Below are positions 1 to 7,651 of a stretch of DNA of 33,181 bases, piece after piece. Each line of letters opens with the position of its first letter. Position 1 is the stretch's first letter. The stretch lies in assembly GCA_015232455.1 (NCBI GenBank), contig JADFZQ010000033.1, forward strand, positions 1-33,181, given 5' to 3'. Made by a program: the position numbers and the translations under genes. A model generated the notes under the pieces. The model was not told the DNA's origin, ran no database searches, and saw only the letters and a program-made list of their open reading frames with translations. This DNA is from Desulfamplus sp. Its GTDB lineage: Bacteria; Desulfobacterota; Desulfobacteria; Desulfobacterales; Desulfobacteraceae.

Positions 1-2
1 TT

Positions 3-101
3 CTGGAATACAAAGTGCGTCCTCAACCATGGGTTTTCAAGGGAAGAGGACGAAGAAGTAAAAAAACACTTGAACGCATCAAAAAATGGGCAACTTTTTA
101 A
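3..101 (+). CDS. C-terminal fragment of an unidentified gene, running in from the left edge
   Basis: Frame 3 is open from the left edge to a TAA at 99-101, giving about 32 residues that are strongly basic and aromatic (for example VRPQPWVFKGRGRRSKK). The first 120 bases look less AT-rich than the rest of the window. A basic C-terminus of foreign composition would fit a transposase or other DNA-binding protein, but I recognise no family. Frame 1 is also open, to about 144, so the reading frame is not certain. It would converge on hisG. Confidence 0.25.
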   Translation: MEYKVRPQPWVFKGRGRRSKKTLERIKKWATF

Positions 102-140
102 ACCACGGTTGAGTGAGGTGCTACCCAGTATAAAAAACTC

Positions 141-1016
141 CTAAATTACCTTATTTAAAGAGTATTCAATTATCCCTTCTGCACCAGCATTGATAAGTTC
201 AGGAATCAAATCTCTTACAACATTATTGTCAACAACGGTTTCAATTGCAAACCAATCTGATTTATAGAGTGGTGAAACTGTTGGTCCGTTGAGACTTGGA
301 AGCAGTGCGACAACCTTTTCCATTTTTGCTTGAGGCACATTCATTTTAAGTCCTACTAACTTTTCAGCTACAAGGGCACTTTGTAAGAGAAGTGCAATTT
401 GTTCAATCTTCTTTCTTTTTGCAGGATCACTCCATGCTGATTTATTTGCAATAAGCTGTGTATTAGTCTGCATTATCTCATGGATAACTTTAAGATTATG
501 GGCACGTATAGTACTTTCTGTCTCTGTTATTTCAACAATTGCATCGGCAAGCCCAGATACAATTTTTGCCTCTGTAGCTCCCCAAGAAAATTTCACATTC
601 ACATTAATATTTCTCTCTTGAAAATATCTTTTTGTAAACTGGACAATCTCGGTCGAAATGGTCTTCCCTTCAAGGTCTTCAAGACAACTTATTGGAGAGT
701 CTCCTGCAACTGCTAACACCCATCTTGCTGGTCTTGCACTCATTTTTGAATATATAAGATCTGCTACTACATAAACATCTGATCCATGTTCTGCAATCCA
801 ATCTTTTCCTGTAAGTCCCGCGTCAATAATACCACTCTCTACGTTAATTGACATCTCCTGTGCCCTGCATAATGCACATTCAATATCATCATCGTTAATA
901 TCTGGAAAATAACTTCTGCCATTTACGTTTATTTTCCACCCAGAGCGTTTAAAAAGTGCAACTGTAGCATCTTGAAGGCTTCCCTTTGGAATGCCAAGTT
1001 TTAATAATTTTTTCAT
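141..1016 (-). CDS. hisG: ATP phosphoribosyltransferase, long form (HisG)
   Basis: Catalyses the first step of histidine synthesis, joining ATP and PRPP into phosphoribosyl-ATP in the cytoplasm. The 291-residue length is that of the long, HisZ-independent form, with two catalytic lobes plus a C-terminal regulatory domain that binds histidine in known members. The N-terminus LGIPKGSLQ, the stretch LADAIVEITETESTIRAHNL (roughly residues 155-175) and the C-terminal AGAEGIIEYSLNKVI are typical. The ATG at 1016 has AAGGA about 13 bases upstream. It lies 43 bp downstream of hisI on the same strand, so the two are probably cotranscribed. The other his genes are not in the window. Feedback inhibition by histidine is expected from the long form but cannot be read from sequence alone. 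Confidence 0.95.
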   Translation of the reverse strand: MKKLLKLGIPKGSLQDATVALFKRSGWKINVNGRSYFPDINDDDIECALCRAQEMSINVESGIIDAGLTGKDWIAEHGSDVYVVADLIYSKMSARPARWVLAVAGDSPISCLEDLEGKTISTEIVQFTKRYFQERNINVNVKFSWGATEAKIVSGLADAIVEITETESTIRAHNLKVIHEIMQTNTQLIANKSAWSDPAKRKKIEQIALLLQSALVAEKLVGLKMNVPQAKMEKVVALLPSLNGPTVSPLYKSDWFAIETVVDNNVVRDLIPELINAGAEGIIEYSLNKVI

Positions 1017-1059
1017 ATAAAGTTCAATTCCTTAAATATAAATCATAGATTATCTATTT

Positions 1060-1449
1060 TTATTTTAAATATACCTTTTTAGGATCAAATATTTTTTCTC
1101 CGACAGTTTCAAAAGTACTATCACAATTTATTTTTCTAAAAAAGCAGCTCTTATAACCAAGGTGGCAGGCAGCATTGCCAATCTGTTCTACTTTAATTAA
1201 AATCGTATCTTCATCGCAATCAAGCCTTATCTCTTTAATGACCTGAATATTTCCAGAAGTTTCCCCTTTTTTCCAAAGTTGTTTTCTTGATCTGCTGTAA
1301 TACGTTGCCATTCCAGAAGTTAGTGTCTCTTTCCAAGACTCTTCATTCATATATGCAAGCATTAAAACTTCTCCTGTCTCATTATCTTGAACAACTGCAG
1401 GAACAAGTCCACCGTTTTTAGTAAAATCAGGTTTTATAACATTTCCCAT
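1060..1449 (-). CDS. hisI: Phosphoribosyl-AMP cyclohydrolase (HisI)
   Basis: Opens the purine ring of phosphoribosyl-AMP in the third step of histidine synthesis. At 129 residues it is the stand-alone cyclohydrolase without the HisE pyrophosphohydrolase domain found in fused HisIE proteins. Visible motifs are [20 protein letters not shown] (residues 48-67), the metal-binding DCDED (77-81) and the zinc cysteines in [12 protein letters not shown] (Cys95 and Cys102). The ATG at 1449 is preceded by AAGGA about 12 bases upstream. hisG follows 43 bp downstream on the same strand. Confidence 0.95.
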   Translation of the reverse strand: MGNVIKPDFTKNGGLVPAVVQDNETGEVLMLAYMNEESWKETLTSGMATYYSRSRKQLWKKGETSGNIQVIKEIRLDCDEDTILIKVEQIGNAACHLGYKSCFFRKINCDSTFETVGEKIFDPKKVYLK

Positions 1450-1680
1450 TATTAATATAGTTTCCTTTTTTTATACAAATCAAATTTCCTCAAATAATTG
1501 GTCTAACTGATTATTAACACTCTGTTCTTTTGAATATCAAAAAAACAGATATATGAAGTAATGATTATTGGTGTGATTTTAATAAAAATGAATATTGTAG
1601 AAGAGAAGGATTCTTAGAGTTTTTAAAGCAGATTTTGGAGGAGCTTTTACTAACTAATTTCATAGCAGAATCAATTAACT

Positions 1681-1767
1681 TGGTGCCGGAGGCGAGACTT
1701 GAACTCGCACACCCTTGCGGGCGGAGGATTTTGAGTCCTCTGCGTCTACCAGTTCCACCACTCCGGC
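1681..1767 (-). tRNA. tRNA-Leu, anticodon CAA
   Basis: On the minus strand the 87-nt sequence folds as a class II tRNA. The acceptor stem is GCCGGAG/CTCCGGC and a CCA end is encoded (TGG at 1681-1683 on the plus strand). The anticodon stem is GAGGA/TCCTC with loop CTCAAAA, placing anticodon CAA at 1731-1733 (reads UUG). The variable arm is long, as expected for leucine, and the T arm contains GAGTTCAAGTCTC. UUG decoding matters here because several genes in the window start with TTG, although initiation itself uses tRNA-fMet. Confidence 0.96.
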
Positions 1768-1791
1768 TTACCACGTTATTACTGTTGCGTT

Positions 1792-1820
1792 CTTTTAAGA
1801 TAAACAGAAATTATTGTCAA
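1792..1820 (-). promoter_or_regulatory. Predicted sigma70-type promoter of tRNA-Leu
   Basis: The minus strand reads TTGACA (plus 1815-1820), a 17-bp spacer, then TAAAAG (1792-1797). Transcription would start about 17 bases before the mature tRNA 5' end at 1767. The -35 is perfect and the -10 is only fair. Confidence 0.55.
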
Positions 1821-1869
1821 TTAAAATTCTGATTACCTATCAAAAATTAGTTGGCAATAAAAATTGCAT

Positions 1870-3147
1870 TTATATATGAAAAATAGGCATTCTTCGGTTA
1901 AAAGAGCATACAACTTCATAATTAATGGTATTAATATGACAAGCAATCTCGTCTGCTAAAATCTCTTGATCTCCCTGTCTGCCCATAACAACTACATCAT
2001 CACCAACTTCCACATTAGGAATATTGCCTACATCAATCATGGTGTAATCCATACAGACACGCCCTACAACTTTACATCTTATGCCTTTTACCAACATCTC
2101 GCCTTTTGAAGATAACAGGCGACTATATCCATCAGCATAACCGATTGGAACGGTTGCAATTTTTGTTGGTGATGATGTTATATAAGTGCTTCCATAGCTT
2201 ACCTTAAACCCTGAAGGAACATCTTTTAAATGAATAATTTTTGATACAACCGACATAACAGGTTCAAGTTCAATAACCTCTCGATTAATCTCATCTGAAG
2301 GATAGAGACCATACATTGAGATACCCGCACGAACCATATTGAAATGACCTTCTGGAATCTCTATAGTTGCGGCACTATTTGAAGCATGACAAATTCTCGG
2401 TTTAAAACCACGCTTTTCAAGAGCATTTATAAGAACATTAAATTTTTCAATTTGCTCATTAACATGGCTTTTATCTTTTATATCTGCATTTGCAAAATGG
2501 GTATAAATGCCATCAACCTCAATATTATCAAGCGTGGTCATCTCTATTATTTCATCTACAACTTTATCAAATAACTCTTGATTTAATTGCTCTATCTTAG
2601 ACGAATCAGAAAAAGACAGAGGTGGAATAACAAAACCAATACGCCCCATACCTGTATCTACTTTAATGTGAACTTTAACTACGGGCGTTAATCCATTATG
2701 ATTTTTTGCCTTAGCTAAGTCATCCAAAGGTAAATACTTCCTCGTTACACACGCTGAATCAGCAATCTCTTTTGCAGCTTTAGAAATATTTTTAGCACTA
2801 CTTAAAGAACCAATTGTTATACTAACACCATTTAAAGCAAGCCATTCTAACTGACAAGGCAACACATCTCCAAATAGCAATATAGGAGCTTCAATGCCAG
2901 CTTCACGCAATTCAACAGCCTCATGGATACGGGCAACTGCAAGAGATGAGGCTCCATTTTGAAGAGCAGTTTTAGCAACAAGAACAGCACCATGACCATA
3001 ACCATTTGCCTTTACTACTGCCATAAGAGCCACGTCAGGAGAACATCTTGCCTTAAGTTTTTTAACATTGTTGGCAAGGGCATTGAGGTTTATATAAATT
3101 TTGCTTTGTGGCAGCAGATTATTACTAATATTTATAGGGCATTTCAT
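1870..3147 (-). CDS. alr: Alanine racemase
   Basis: PLP enzyme that interconverts L- and D-alanine for peptidoglycan. The PLP lysine is Lys46 in AVVKANGYGHG. Other conserved blocks are VKVHIKVDTGMGRIGF (157-172), DGIYTHFANAD, CHASNSAA, MVRAGISMYGLYPS and VSYGSTY, with the conserved tyrosine near 318 from the partner active site. VGRVCMDYTMIDVG lies in the C-terminal beta domain. At 425 residues it is longer than the usual 360-380. The extra length comes from hydrophilic inserts at about 125-152 and 175-190. The start at 3147 has only a distant AGGA, so the exact N-terminus is less certain than the function. It stands alone, between mttB and the tRNA gene. Confidence 0.95.
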   Translation of the reverse strand: MKCPINISNNLLPQSKIYINLNALANNVKKLKARCSPDVALMAVVKANGYGHGAVLVAKTALQNGASSLAVARIHEAVELREAGIEAPILLFGDVLPCQLEWLALNGVSITIGSLSSAKNISKAAKEIADSACVTRKYLPLDDLAKAKNHNGLTPVVKVHIKVDTGMGRIGFVIPPLSFSDSSKIEQLNQELFDKVVDEIIEMTTLDNIEVDGIYTHFANADIKDKSHVNEQIEKFNVLINALEKRGFKPRICHASNSAATIEIPEGHFNMVRAGISMYGLYPSDEINREVIELEPVMSVVSKIIHLKDVPSGFKVSYGSTYITSSPTKIATVPIGYADGYSRLLSSKGEMLVKGIRCKVVGRVCMDYTMIDVGNIPNVEVGDDVVVMGRQGDQEILADEIACHINTINYEVVCSFNRRMPIFHI

Positions 3148-3223
3148 AGATAGTGGTTAAAGTTCCTATATTTTTTGGATTGTAAATTACTCTTTATTTT
3201 GAATCACTGCTCTATCATTAAAT

Positions 3224-4726
3224 TTAAGAAGCGTAATCTTTAAGACGTGATGCAAGATTTAGATCAATTGGTGGTTGAGAGTAATTTTTTAAAAGTAAAT
3301 CGACTCGCTCTGATGCCTGATCAATAAGAGTTTTTCCCTTTGCTTCCCATTTATCGTAATTAGTTCTCCAAAAGAGTGTAGGGTGATGCAAAGCCTTTCT
3401 GAAATTTGTAAATGTATGAGGTGATGTTACAAAGTTAGTTTTTGGATCAACTGTTTTTATCAACTCCACAAGCTCATCAATATCATCAGTAGTAATTGGC
3501 TCAAGAAATCTTTTAGTATAAGCAGCAAGGTCAGCGTCCATAATCAATTTTTCCAATGAAGCCGCTGCAAAACTTGACATGATTCCACATCCGGGAAGAA
3601 AATTTATCTTATTTTGTAAGGCATTAATAAAACAAAACATTGACTCAGCACCAGCATGGAAATCGCACGCTTGAGCATCGTTCATTCCAACATTACCGCG
3701 TGTAAGCAAACCATAACCTTTGCCCATCAAGGCAGCACCAGACTCCATCATTCGGCTTTCAGGACCACCATAGGTTATGCTCATAGATTTCATATCGCAT
3801 GAACATGGAAAAGCACCGTAAAATATAGGCAATCCGGGTCTTATAAGCTGCGTTAGAACAAGAATACTTAATACCTCGCAGTTGTTGAGAATCACATTGC
3901 CAAGAACTGAACATGGTCCAGTCATTCCAGCAGATGGGCATGGAGAGATGCTTATGGCAATTCCATGTTCTGCCATAGCTATTAAAAAATCTCCTTGATC
4001 TCCTGCAAGAATCAACGGAGATATGCAGTTTACAGTGCTTTGAGCATAAGATATAACATTATTTTGGGTGTCTGTTCGTTCGTTTTTATCATCTTCTGAT
4101 AGATTGCGGCTATTAGAAGAGGTAGAAGAAAAAGAGATACTATCTCTTTTTTTCAATGTTTCTGGTGTAATATCAAATGCCATGCAAAGCATCTCAAGGT
4201 CTGAAATTGATGAGATATTGTATGGTTTGTCAGAGTAAAGAATCTGATTTGCCATCATAAATGGGAACAGTTTATCATTAGAAACATTCCCTGGATAGAC
4301 AAGATTGCCCTGTATTTGAACAGCATCAAGCATCTGACCAAGTTTAATAGCGGATATATAATCATTGCCATCTGCCTGACGTCTTTTTCCTGATGGATCA
4401 AATATAAATGGGGCTGATCTTCCTATCCCTGTTGCACTGTAATCAATATTAAAATCAATGTTATATTTTGGATTACGGGCAAGTAGAGTAAATCTGCTTG
4501 ATGAAGACGCATTGACAATTGCCTTTTCAACATCAGATTCAGTAAAAAATACCTTTTCTCCTTCAGTTTTAAGTCCATGAGATTTTGCTGTGGCTACAAG
4601 TGCTTCAGAACCTACCCAAAGTCCCCTTTTTTCTAAAATCTCTAAAGATGCTTTATGAATCTTTTGAAATTTATTTTTATCAAGAGTTGCATCAATTAAA
4701 AAAGCTCTTTCGTTTAAATTCTCCAT
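3224..4726 (-). CDS. MttB-family (COG5598) corrinoid-dependent methyltransferase, non-pyrrolysine type
   Basis: A 500-residue member of the trimethylamine methyltransferase MttB superfamily, whose members move a methyl group from a quaternary or tertiary amine to a corrinoid protein. Supporting blocks include SPCPSAGMTGPCSVLGN (261-277), LPIFYGAFPCSCDMKS (299-314) and ITYGGPESRMMESGAALMGK. The frame is open with no internal TAG, so no pyrrolysine is needed. The region around the usual Pyl site reads GNVGMNDAQACDFHAGAES (about 344-362). That points to the MtgB-like group, whose known member uses glycine betaine; the substrate here cannot be named. No corrinoid protein, RamA activase or MtrH-like partner lies nearby. 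Residues 195-222 form a Ser/Asn/Asp-rich insert. The ATG at 4726 has AGGGGA 7 bases upstream. Confidence 0.85.
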   Translation of the reverse strand: MENLNERAFLIDATLDKNKFQKIHKASLEILEKRGLWVGSEALVATAKSHGLKTEGEKVFFTESDVEKAIVNASSSSRFTLLARNPKYNIDFNIDYSATGIGRSAPFIFDPSGKRRQADGNDYISAIKLGQMLDAVQIQGNLVYPGNVSNDKLFPFMMANQILYSDKPYNISSISDLEMLCMAFDITPETLKKRDSISFSSTSSNSRNLSEDDKNERTDTQNNVISYAQSTVNCISPLILAGDQGDFLIAMAEHGIAISISPCPSAGMTGPCSVLGNVILNNCEVLSILVLTQLIRPGLPIFYGAFPCSCDMKSMSITYGGPESRMMESGAALMGKGYGLLTRGNVGMNDAQACDFHAGAESMFCFINALQNKINFLPGCGIMSSFAAASLEKLIMDADLAAYTKRFLEPITTDDIDELVELIKTVDPKTNFVTSPHTFTNFRKALHHPTLFWRTNYDKWEAKGKTLIDQASERVDLLLKNYSQPPIDLNLASRLKDYAS

Positions 4727-4787
4727 ATTAAAATCCCCTAATTAAAAATTTGTATGATTGAAAAATTGATCTCCTAATCCTATCATT

Positions 4788-4827
4788 CAATTCATATAAC
4801 TATCTGCCAATTTATATAACTATCTGC
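4788..4827. repeat. 20-bp tandem direct repeat (2 copies) upstream of the MttB-family gene
   Basis: The unit CAATTCATATAACTATCTGC (4788-4807) is followed at once by CAATTTATATAACTATCTGC (4808-4827), with one C/T difference. It lies in the 132-bp gap between nadE and the methyltransferase gene, about 60-100 bp upstream of that start. A 20-bp period is close to two helical turns, so the copies would present the same DNA face. It could be a regulator site or a simple slippage duplication. Confidence 0.6.
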
Positions 4828-4858
4828 AATTGAATAAAATTTATTACACATACTCACA

Positions 4859-5731
4859 TTATAAAGAATTTAAACCATAAGGTATTTTACATACTGGAAT
4901 AGGTTCCATTTTATGACGATTCATATTATTAAATCTTCGGTAAATTGATAGCACCTCTTTCTGTCTTGATGATAATAAATTTTCATCACTCTCTTCATCA
5001 GATAAAATTTTGAATCTATCTTGTTCAATGCTTTGAGTATAAGTTTTAATCTTAACATTATATTCAGAACAATTCACATAGCTTTTATTCTCTTCATATC
5101 TCATTGCCCATTCAAGCTCTGGATAAGTTGCTCCAATCTGTGATTCATCAGTTCTGCCATCTTCCCAAAGCCCATCAGTAGGAGGTGCATTGATTATATC
5201 TTCATTTATCCCCAAATATCTCCCAATGGCAAAAACTTCTGTTTTAAATAGATCAGCAATTGGAGAAATATCAACTCCGCCATCACCATATTTAGTATAA
5301 AAACCAACCCCAAAATCTTCAACTTTGTTGCCAGTTCCAGCTACAAGCAGCTTATGATGACTTGCAAATGCGTAAAGAGTGAGCATGCGAAGACGAGACC
5401 TTGTGTTTGCCATAGTTAAACCATCTTGGATCTCTTTGGGCAGACTCTCTTGAATTTCCTTAAAAGATGGGGTCAGATCAACTGTTACTCCCTTAACATT
5501 CTTAAAATGGTTCTCAAGCCAATTAATATGGCTATTTGCAAGATTTAGCTGGCTTGGAGATTGATAAATTGGCATATTTAGGGCGATAACTTTTAAGCCG
5601 GTATTGCCACATAAAGTTGAAGTTACAGCAGAATCAATACCACCAGATACTCCAACTACAAACCCATTTAAACCAGATTTTAAACAATAGTCTTTTAGCC
5701 ATGAGCTAATATGATTAACGATTTTTTCCAT
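4859..5731 (-). CDS. nadE: NAD+ synthase, ammonia-dependent type
   Basis: Amidates nicotinate adenine dinucleotide to NAD+ with ATP. The 290-residue protein is a single N-type ATP-pyrophosphatase domain with the PP-loop SGGIDS at residues 29-34 and no N-terminal glutaminase (nitrilase) domain. Free ammonia is therefore the expected nitrogen donor. Other family blocks are VAGTGNKVEDFGVGFYTKYG, DISPIADLFKTEV and PPTDGLWEDGRTDESQIGA. The ATG at 5731 has AGAGAG just upstream. It is divergent from ccdA and stands 132 bp upstream of the MttB-family gene; the gap makes cotranscription uncertain. Confidence 0.95.
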   Translation of the reverse strand: MEKIVNHISSWLKDYCLKSGLNGFVVGVSGGIDSAVTSTLCGNTGLKVIALNMPIYQSPSQLNLANSHINWLENHFKNVKGVTVDLTPSFKEIQESLPKEIQDGLTMANTRSRLRMLTLYAFASHHKLLVAGTGNKVEDFGVGFYTKYGDGGVDISPIADLFKTEVFAIGRYLGINEDIINAPPTDGLWEDGRTDESQIGATYPELEWAMRYEENKSYVNCSEYNVKIKTYTQSIEQDRFKILSDEESDENLLSSRQKEVLSIYRRFNNMNRHKMEPIPVCKIPYGLNSL

Positions 5732-5890
5732 AAGTATCTCTCTAAATTTGTGAGCATAAAGATTAAAATTTAAAAATTATATTATATTTTTACTATATTC
5801 TACAAACAAACTTGCAAAAAATCTGGAAACTGATTAATTTAAAAAACTAAATTACTAAATATTTGTTAAAAATCCAAATAATTATTATAT

Positions 5891-5896
5891 GGAGAG
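5891..5896 (+). promoter_or_regulatory. Shine-Dalgarno site setting a TTG start for ccdA
   Basis: GGAGAG at 5891-5896 is followed after 5 bases by TTG at 5902. No comparable site precedes the earlier in-frame TTG at 5863. Confidence 0.65.
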
Positions 5897-5901
5897 ATAG
5901 A

Positions 5902-6603
5902 TTGTTTACTGAAACCATATCATACCAAGCAGCTATTTTTGCTGGTCTGCTTTCATTTTTTTCCCCGTGTATTTTGCCACTTATTCCAGCATATTTTAGC
6001 TTCATAACAGGGTTGTCTTTAGATGAACTTACCACTGGGGATGACCGTAAGACACGCAAAAAAGTAATTCTTGCAACGTTAGCATATATCGCAGGGTTTT
6101 CTTTTGTTTTCATTGTAATGGGTGCTTCAGTATCTTTTTTAGGCGGCTTTATCTCCACATTTACATGGCTTATACGTTATGTTGGCGGTTCAATTATTAT
6201 TCTTTTTGGACTTCACCTTCTTCGCATTATAAATATTAAGAGCCTTAACTTTGAAAAAAGAGTTCATATAAGTGAAAAACCAATGCACTTTATGGGAACA
6301 TTTATCATTGGAATGGCTTTTGGTGCTGGCTGGACACCTTGTATTGGTCCACTTTTAGGCTCAATATTAATTGTTGCTGGCAGTCAAGAGACAGTCTATC
6401 AGGGTATTGCCCTATTAACTCTTTACTCAACTGGTTTAGCGTTACCATTTCTCTTAATCTCATTTTTTATTAACAGGATACTTGAGATTATGAAAAAAAC
6501 CAAAAGAATATTGATTTATATAAATAATGTTTCTGGATTACTCCTTATTGTCCTTGGGCTACTTCTTATTACTGATAAATTCAGACTTCTTGCGGGAGTT
6601 TAG
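5902..6603 (+). CDS. ccdA: Cytochrome c biogenesis protein CcdA (thiol-disulfide transporter)
   Basis: Inner-membrane protein that carries reducing power from cytoplasmic thioredoxin to periplasmic thiols, for example for cytochrome c maturation. The two redox cysteines of the family are present: Cys23 in SFFSPCILPLIPAYF (first membrane segment) and Cys147 in FGAGWTPCIGPLLGS (fourth). About six hydrophobic segments are visible, the family's usual number. I start it at the TTG at 5902 (233 aa) because GGAGAG lies 5 bases upstream. An earlier in-frame TTG at 5863 would add 13 residues but lacks such a site. rfbD follows 62 bp later. No periplasmic thioredoxin partner or other cytochrome c maturation gene is adjacent. 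Confidence 0.92.
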   Translation: MFTETISYQAAIFAGLLSFFSPCILPLIPAYFSFITGLSLDELTTGDDRKTRKKVILATLAYIAGFSFVFIVMGASVSFLGGFISTFTWLIRYVGGSIIILFGLHLLRIINIKSLNFEKRVHISEKPMHFMGTFIIGMAFGAGWTPCIGPLLGSILIVAGSQETVYQGIALLTLYSTGLALPFLLISFFINRILEIMKKTKRILIYINNVSGLLLIVLGLLLITDKFRLLAGV

Positions 6604-6665
6604 ATATATCTTTAAATTACCAACCCAAATAGCTTTTTTAAAAGCTGTTCTTTTGGAGAATTTTT

Positions 6666-7568
6666 ATGAAAGTATTGATATGCGGTGGGAATGGGCAACT
6701 TGGCTGGGATTGTCAGCGGGTTTTTAGCAAAGAAAATGAGGTTGTAGCTTATGATCTTCCAGAGCTTGACATTACAGATAAAATTAGAGTCTCGACTGTT
6801 ATTTCAGAATTTATTCCTGATGTTGTGATAAATTGTGCCGCATATACTCAGGTGGATAAATGCGAAACAGAACAAAATATTGCCAAATTAGTCAACACAG
6901 ATGCTCCTGGATACATTGCTGAAGCATGTAAGGCTATCAACGCTACAATGGTTCATATTTCTACTGACTATGTATTTGATGGAACTAAAGAACCTCCGCT
7001 CTCCTATACTGAAACAGATGAGGTAAACCCATTATCTGTTTATGGTAGAACAAAACTTGAAGGTGAGAGACGAGTAGCACAAATTACTGACAATCATATA
7101 ATTGTGAGAACAGCGTGGCTATACGGCATAAATGGTAATAATTTTCTTAAGACCATGCTAAAACTTGCTCTTTTAACACCAGACAAGCAGATAAAAGTGG
7201 TAGATGATCAATTTGGCTCTCCAACATGGTCGCTGCGTCTCGCCCTCCAGCTTGAAAGGCTTGTGCAGATGAAGGGACAGGGGATTTATCATGCTACAGC
7301 CGAAGGTTACTGTTCATGGTATGAGCTTGCCCTTTATTTTTTAAAACAAATTGAAGTGCCTGCAAATATTGTCCCTTGCACGACAGCGGATTATCCTTTA
7401 CCAGCTAAACGTCCTGCTAATTCAATACTTGAAAATGCACGACTCAAAAAATGTGAGAATAATCGTATGACTGGTTGGCGGTATGGAGTTGATCATTTTA
7501 TTGCAAGATTTGGAGAGCAGCTTATTGATGAAATTATGAATATGAATAAAAAAGATTCTAATAAATAG
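6666..7568 (+). CDS. rfbD: dTDP-4-dehydrorhamnose reductase (RfbD/RmlD)
   Basis: Last enzyme of dTDP-L-rhamnose synthesis, reducing dTDP-4-dehydrorhamnose with NAD(P)H. It is a short-chain reductase with the Rossmann glycine motif GGNGQLG (7-13), HISTDYVFDG around residue 100, the catalytic pair Tyr126-x3-Lys130 in VYGRTKLEGE, and VRTAWLYG. The 300-residue length is normal. The ATG at 6666 has GGAG at 6655-6658. The usual partners rfbA, rfbB and rfbC are absent here, so the gene is split from its pathway. A strong terminator follows at once. Confidence 0.93.
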   Translation: MKVLICGGNGQLGWDCQRVFSKENEVVAYDLPELDITDKIRVSTVISEFIPDVVINCAAYTQVDKCETEQNIAKLVNTDAPGYIAEACKAINATMVHISTDYVFDGTKEPPLSYTETDEVNPLSVYGRTKLEGERRVAQITDNHIIVRTAWLYGINGNNFLKTMLKLALLTPDKQIKVVDDQFGSPTWSLRLALQLERLVQMKGQGIYHATAEGYCSWYELALYFLKQIEVPANIVPCTTADYPLPAKRPANSILENARLKKCENNRMTGWRYGVDHFIARFGEQLIDEIMNMNKKDSNK

Positions 7569-7576
7569 AGCTAAAT

Positions 7577-7610
7577 AAAAAAGGGGCTGATTTCTCAGTC
7601 CCTTTTTTAT
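7577..7610. terminator. Bidirectional intrinsic terminator between rfbD and the first porin
   Basis: An A-run and GGGGCTGA pair with TCAGTCCC and a T-run (one G-T pair, loop TTTC). The A and T tracts on both sides let it end transcripts from rfbD (+) and from the convergent porin gene (-). Confidence 0.85.
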
Positions 7611-7651
7611 TTCTAAATACTTTTATTATTAAATAGAATCTATTTAAATGC

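Noticed and set aside
1565-1832. Two small ORFs on either strand across the tRNA-Leu gene
   Set aside because: Both read through the tRNA and have no family features; the tRNA explains the sequence.
3224-4726. Pyrrolysine-containing MttB
   Set aside because: No in-frame TAG occurs in the 500-codon frame, so pyrrolysine is not involved.
4788-4827. CRISPR array
   Set aside because: Only two directly adjacent units and no spacers; no cas gene in the window.
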